From Rosa chinensis (Eukaryota; Streptophyta; Magnoliopsida; Rosales; Rosaceae): a DNA stretch of 64,000 nt. The notes beneath the pieces are model-generated. The model had not been told where the DNA came from. It did no database searches and worked only from the letters and a program-made list of their open reading frames with translations. The DNA is taken from assembly GCF_002994745.2 (NCBI RefSeq), contig NC_037092.1, forward strand, positions 3,524,501 to 3,588,500. The letters run 5' to 3'. The position numbers and the translations under genes were made by a program. Positions 56,046 to 64,000 of this stretch are shown here, piece by piece (position 1 is the first letter of the stretch; each line of letters begins with the position of its first letter).

Positions 56046-57951
56046 TGCCTGCGTCATTTCTAGTTGAGGGCAAGACTGTGATCTCACACGTTAGACTACA
56101 AAATGAAGAGCTTGGTCTGAATGACCAGAAGCTTCTCCTGTACACTCTTCCTCTTACGACATCACTTCATGATCATCGTCAAGACGACAAGGCTGCTAGT
56201 TAGGTCGGGGTTTGACGCTGATCTTCAGTTCGACGCTACGGCGGAAATGGAGTTCGGGTCGTTCGGTGATGCATCGTCGACATCGAGTCGAGTCATAGAA
56301 CCCGACATGCAAGATCGTCGTTCTGAGGTAAAAACCCAAGAGCCCATCTATTTTGGATTTTGGTTTTAAGAGAAATTGGGTTCTGATTGTTGTTGATAAT
56401 TTGGTTGCTGGTGACGACGATGCCGGAATCGATTGCATAAGTTTTCTTGTTCGTGGGCTCTGAGGCAGAAGACCCAGACCTCTCTAAGTTGTAACTTGTA
56501 AGTATACGTCTGGGAACCTATCTCGTGTTTAAGCTCTGATTATTAAAGAAATAAGTTTGATATTGGGTTTTTGAATTTGGCTTTTGGTTTTTGGCGATGA
56601 CGGGAAACTGGAACTTAATTAATTGGGTTGAGAAGCAATATAAGGATTTTCCATTAAGTCAGAATTGAGAAGGATGGAGAGCGTTGGACGATGAAGGTAA
56701 ACAGAGAAGGAAACAGAAAAAGGTAGGATCCTTCTACGAAAGTGAATGAGTTCAGTACTTTAAAGTTTGGTAATGATGATTAGTATTTGTATTCGATGAA
56801 AACAGAGTAGAGAAATGTTCAGTGGCTTTGGTCCAGCAACGCAGCAGGAAGAAAGAGTTTCAAATAAAGAATTTATAAGGTAAGTGGGAGATCACTTTGG
56901 AAAATTATTGTTGGACTTGATTATATGTGGCATGGGTATATATTGGTGAAAGTATTACTAGGCTACTGTAAGTATGCAATGATCAATTGATATGGTTTGA
57001 TAAATTGGTAATACGCTGCATCATATTTACAAGAATGACAGAAGTTGCAAACTAGTTTATTTTGAAACGTGTAATTGATATTCCATTTTGGAAATAATGA
57101 CAAAAGAGGTACCAGATTTGTTCAATTTGGAATAAGTAATTATAAATGTAGAGATTGCTTTTGGTCAATATATGTGTAGTGAACAGCCCAATTGAAAACA
57201 AATGTAAGGTAAGCTTGATTTATAAGCGTGGATAAAGACTCCAATTAAATACCAATAATGGTTATACTATGTAGTTATTGGTAAATGATGGAATTTGAGT
57301 AATTAAGCCTTTAAGTATGATGAACTTGAGAAAAGGTTGCTTATGGAAATAAGAAATTAACATTGGGTTTGTCAGACATACCTCCAGTTACCCGAGATTG
57401 TAAGCAGTGGTCGTGTTTGCCTAGCATCGTGGAGTAAAGGCTCAAACTCCAAGAATATCATGTAGGGGATTCAAGACTCTCCTCGATTAGTGGCTTTCAT
57501 AGATAACGTATATATAATAGTGTTGCATGGCTTATGGTTATATCTTTATGAATTTAAAGATTTTGATATTTTAATGGCCATGCTTGTTTTCAATTGCTTT
57601 GATATTGTGTGATGACCTAAGAGTGAGTGGAGCATAGCGACTACCTTGGAATCTTGGGTTGCTATGAAAATGTCATTTTTGGATTGTACTTAGATACTAG
57701 TTTTGCCTCGTGGTTTATAGCTTAAACTTCAAAGAAAGTCAAATTGGTTTCTTTACACGTTTTATACCTCAAAATATTTTACGCTTCCGACTTCAATTCT
57801 GAGTTTCAAATTCCAATAAAAACTATGGTTTGTTTTAAATAAAATGCCTTGCAGTTTTTTAAGATGTAAGTTGGATTATCCGGCTTATGTTTTAGAGACT
57901 CGCGGCACTGTGACGTGTTCAAACTGGTGAGGTGCAGTTTGGGACGTTGCA
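56046..57951 (-). mobile_element. Possible solo LTR or LTR-derived insertion
   Basis: About 1.9 kb are present here but absent from the collinear spacer upstream of gene 2. Read on the minus strand, the right edge begins TGCAACGTCCCAAACTGCAC and continues with 'gtcacagtgccgcgag', resembling the starts of plant gypsy LTRs. The left edge is less clear (TGCCTGCGTC on the plus strand). The 15-bp word TTAAATAAAATGCCT occurs at both 56036-56050 and 57835-57849. Short frames inside (for example 56121-56369) have no known domain. The identity is tentative. Confidence 0.35.
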
Positions 57952-58431
57952 TTTATTTTGTCCTTTGAATTCAAAAACAGAAAATGAACACGACCTGAAT
58001 ATTTCGGTCCAGACTCGAGCCTCAAAAATTTTGGGACTGTCCAGCGCGCCGGCGCCCAGCACTAATTACTAGAAGTATATATATTTGACTAGACTAAATC
58101 ACCACGGATTATGGTTAGCCTCAAGTAGGGTGGATTTTGTTCTATAGGTTTTTTCAATTTGATTTTTCGTCACTAATTGCTAACCGAATCGATATATCCA
58201 TTTTGCATTCTTCAAAATTGAAACTGGCCTTAAATTTATGAGAATCAACGTGATCGATTAATCCTAAAAAATTCACTAAGCAAGAAGTCGAAAAACAAGC
58301 TCATTTAGTGTTTTTGTAGATCGAGGCCCGAATGCCCAACTCAAACAATTAGAGTTGAAACGGACCATCCCAACCCCACCTCCAATCTATTGCATCACCA
58401 TAGTTATATTCATATAATTTTGGCATGATTG
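57952..58431. other. Spacer matching 41740-42170
   Basis: Resumes collinearity with the gene 2-gene 3 spacer ('atatttcggtccag', 'gattatggttagcctcaagt', 'agaatcaacgtgat'). No gene. Confidence 0.6.
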
Positions 58432-59690
58432 CCAATTTGCTACTCTAAGTTTGACATTCGTGTCAATTTGCTATCCTAGATTTTATTTCAACTAATTTGC
58501 TACCCTAGATTTTATATTAGCCAATTTGCTACCCTTTTGTCAAATCTACTACTTTAACCAATTTTACTTACATAAATGTTCAAATTTAGTAATTTACTAC
58601 CTCACGCGCCCTAGGGTTATTGTCAACAGGTTCTTTAGTTTTGCTCGTCCGGCGACCCCCCCCTCGTCGACGTTGGCACTCTGCCTCGTAGGCGAGCGGT
58701 GGGTGTGGCCGGACGGGTCTTTGGCGTGGTGCTGGGTTCTGCTATTGAGGGGCCTCGACTGTTACGCAAAGTTTTTCTTCTCTCTAGGATAATGATGAAG
58801 GAGATCGTGGTGGGCTTTCGAAAATCGTGGAGGGGCAGGCGACTTGAAACCAGATCATGGTTGCAGACCATGGATCGTATGGTTATGGGTCCTGTGTTGT
58901 GGCGAGGTTGGAGGCGGGTTGCTGTTTGGTTGGTGAGAAGGGATCTGGGCTCTGGTGGGTTGGCAGAGGTATAAAAAGCGTGATAGTTTCTTTTGTTGTT
59001 TAGGTTTTTTTGTTTTCTTTTTTTGGGTAGGTTTTGGTTAGGTTCAATAAGTCCCTGCTCCTTTGAGCCAGGGTTGTGTTCCTACTCTCTTGAGCTAGGA
59101 TTAGGGTTACGTGTTATGCCATGTAAATGGTGTCATTCCCGAGGACAATTTGGTTCAACTCTGGTTTACTGTTGTGGTCGATCTGCTAATGAGCAATCCT
59201 TTACACGGGGTCTGGTACTTTTTGGCCACGGTGTTGAAGAGGACGTAGTCTTTTAATTTGGCTGTCAATCACGAGATATTGCTGGGACATTCGGGATCAT
59301 ATGATCAAAGTAGCCTTGGAAAGGGGTGTTTCGTGGTTAGAGTTTGGGCCCATTGGCCTAATGGTACTTGTAACCGCGATTTTTTGGGGTTTCGGTTTAT
59401 CTCCCCCCTGATGTATGCTTTCCGATTGATTGAATGAGTTTTCTATCTTTTCTCAACAAAAAAAAGAAAAAAAGAATGGAGGAATGGACTAATTAAAACA
59501 AGTTAATTTGACAGAATAGCAGTACATTGGCAAATTTTGAAAACTAAAGAGCAAATTGGCTGAAATAAAACTTATGATAGCAAATTGGTTAATTATGAAA
59601 ATCTAGTGTATGAAATATGCAGAAATAAAACCTAGAATAGCAAATGCACACTACAATAAAACCTAAGGTAGCAAAATTGACTATTTAACC
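58432..59690. mobile_element. Second copy of the Mutator-type MITE, split by a LINE-like retroposon
   Basis: Its left part (58432-58605) and right part (59475-59690) match the MITE at 42171-42593 and sit between TATAATTTT (58423-58431) and TATAATATT (59691-59699). The middle is a separate insertion, 58606-59474. Confidence 0.75.
58606..59474 (+). mobile_element. LINE-like retroposon inside the MITE
   Basis: A GC-rich 0.87-kb block on the plus strand. It begins near CGCCCTAGGGTTATTG and ends 'attgaatgagttttctatct' plus an A-rich tail with G interruptions (59455-59474). This is the same design as 9531-10819 and 24418-25807. Compared with the uninterrupted MITE, about 28 bp of target are missing and no target duplication is seen, so insertion was accompanied by a deletion. 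Small frames inside (such as 58699-58974) have no recognisable domain. Confidence 0.6.
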
Positions 59691-59699
59691 TATAATATT

Positions 59700-60162
59700 T
59701 AAATCGAATATTACAACTACAGTCTTGCGGGGAAACTCTAAACCAAATAACAAGATAAATATGACATCTACAAAGGAGTATAGCTCTATGTGAAAAAGAT
59801 GACCAGATCATTTGAAAAGTTACACAACACATATAATAATATAGGTGACCTAAACAGTAACGAGGAAAAAGCTTGTCGATCAAGGTACGTAGCTATGGAG
59901 GAGAAGTAACAATTGTAGCAACCAAACATGGCCTGGATCTTTGAGTTTTAGAGGATTTGGTGCAATATCAAATAAGAGGAACAATATATATAACACTGAG
60001 AAACAATGTTAATACCAGTGTAAATTATTAAATCCAAGGTCCTGGCCGGCCAGTATCTACCTATGGGAACCTCCATATACTCTCACCAGAAAAAAGGAGT
60101 TAAAAGAAAACCTTCAGAATGACCAAACATCATTGCATTTTGATGCAACAATTTGCTGTCAC
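59700..60162. other. Spacer 3' of receptor gene 5
   Basis: Matches 42600-42677 and 43321-43847, but without the hAT-type MITE. It probably contains the 3' UTR of gene 5. Confidence 0.6.
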
Positions 60163-63817
<3,655 letters not shown>

Positions 63818-63826
63818 TGGATATAA

Positions 63827-63955
63827 GGTGTGAAGGAGTTATCTCATATACAGTACCTCAGCACAACGATGTTGTGACAGAAGCGAGCTGAAGAAGAATA
63901 GGAACAGCCTAGAGGAACCTAAAGCACTAAAATTTCTGGTTCTAATACCCAGTTG
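63827..63955 (-). pseudogene. Decayed gene 2/4-type signal peptide just upstream of gene 5
   Basis: The minus strand reads like the start of genes 2/4 (FSALGSSRLFLFFFSSLLSQ), but both initiating ATG codons are lost (ATT and CTG in their places), and a 2-bp insertion shifts the frame right after the AEVLY codons. It runs to within about ten bases of the gene 5 ATG. It is the former N-terminus of this locus, now replaced. The remaining bases to 64000 continue the gene 2/4-type flank. Confidence 0.85.
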
Positions 63956-64000
63956 AATACCAACATGTTATCGATCAGAAAACATGACTGACATTTAAAT

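Noticed and set aside
56121..56369. 82-codon frame as a new small gene
   Set aside because: No recognisable motif, no paralogue in the collinear spacer, and it lies in a probable mobile insertion.
58526..59256. Three overlapping 87-91 codon frames
   Set aside because: They lie across or within the LINE-like insertion, have low-complexity composition, and the first crosses the insertion edge.

Overview
The window is plant nuclear DNA. It carries intron-containing plant receptor kinase genes, Ty1/copia and Ty3/gypsy retrotransposon debris, CACTA, hAT and Mutator-like transposons, and AT-rich spacers with microsatellites. The receptor kinase type (S-domain/G-type lectin RLK of the SD1 class) and a captured IQM gene fragment point to a dicot. 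A rosid such as a member of the Rosaceae is plausible, but the species cannot be fixed from sequence alone.

Layout. 1-1.7 kb: flanking DNA related to the 5' flanks of the receptor genes, with a ~250-bp tandem duplication. 1.686-9.354 kb: a complete, very young, non-coding LTR retrotransposon (LARD type, minus strand) with 2,342-bp LTRs, a tRNA-Asp primer site and a 5-bp target duplication. 9.53-10.82 kb: a poly(A)-tailed LINE-like retroposon. 11.4-15.1 kb: a 5'-truncated, stop-riddled Ty1/copia element. 15.25-25.87 kb: a large CACTA-like element with a 243-bp-arm hairpin, decayed IQM (calmodulin-binding) gene exons and a nested LINE-like retroposon. 26.8-27.0 kb: a small Mutator-type MITE. 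27.1-63.8 kb: five tandem, same-strand (minus) SD1 receptor kinase genes, each with the same seven-exon structure and intron phases, separated by duplicated spacers and transposons.

Receptor genes. Genes 2 (35042-38825), 3 (43848-47459) and 5 (60163-63817) read as intact 835-844-residue receptors: signal peptide, bulb-type lectin, S-locus glycoprotein/EGF-like and PAN domains, one membrane span and an RD-type Ser/Thr kinase. Gene 1 (27091-30781) has a CGA-to-TGA stop just after the membrane span. Gene 4 (50032-53858) has lost a splice donor and has a 7-bp frameshift in its last exon. Spacer homology shows that the cluster grew by duplication of two-gene blocks with a period of about 15-16.7 kb (gene 2+3, gene 4+5, with gene 1 matching gene 3). 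Gene 5 is a mosaic: its ectodomain is of the gene 2/4 class, its kinase end and 3' flank are of the gene 3 class, and its signal peptide is new, with the decayed old one just upstream.

The duplicated spacers supply empty sites that date several insertions relative to the block duplications. No CRISPR array, rRNA gene or tRNA gene was seen. Exon borders, intron phases and target duplications were worked out by hand from the sequence. Family names come from motif recognition, not database searches.
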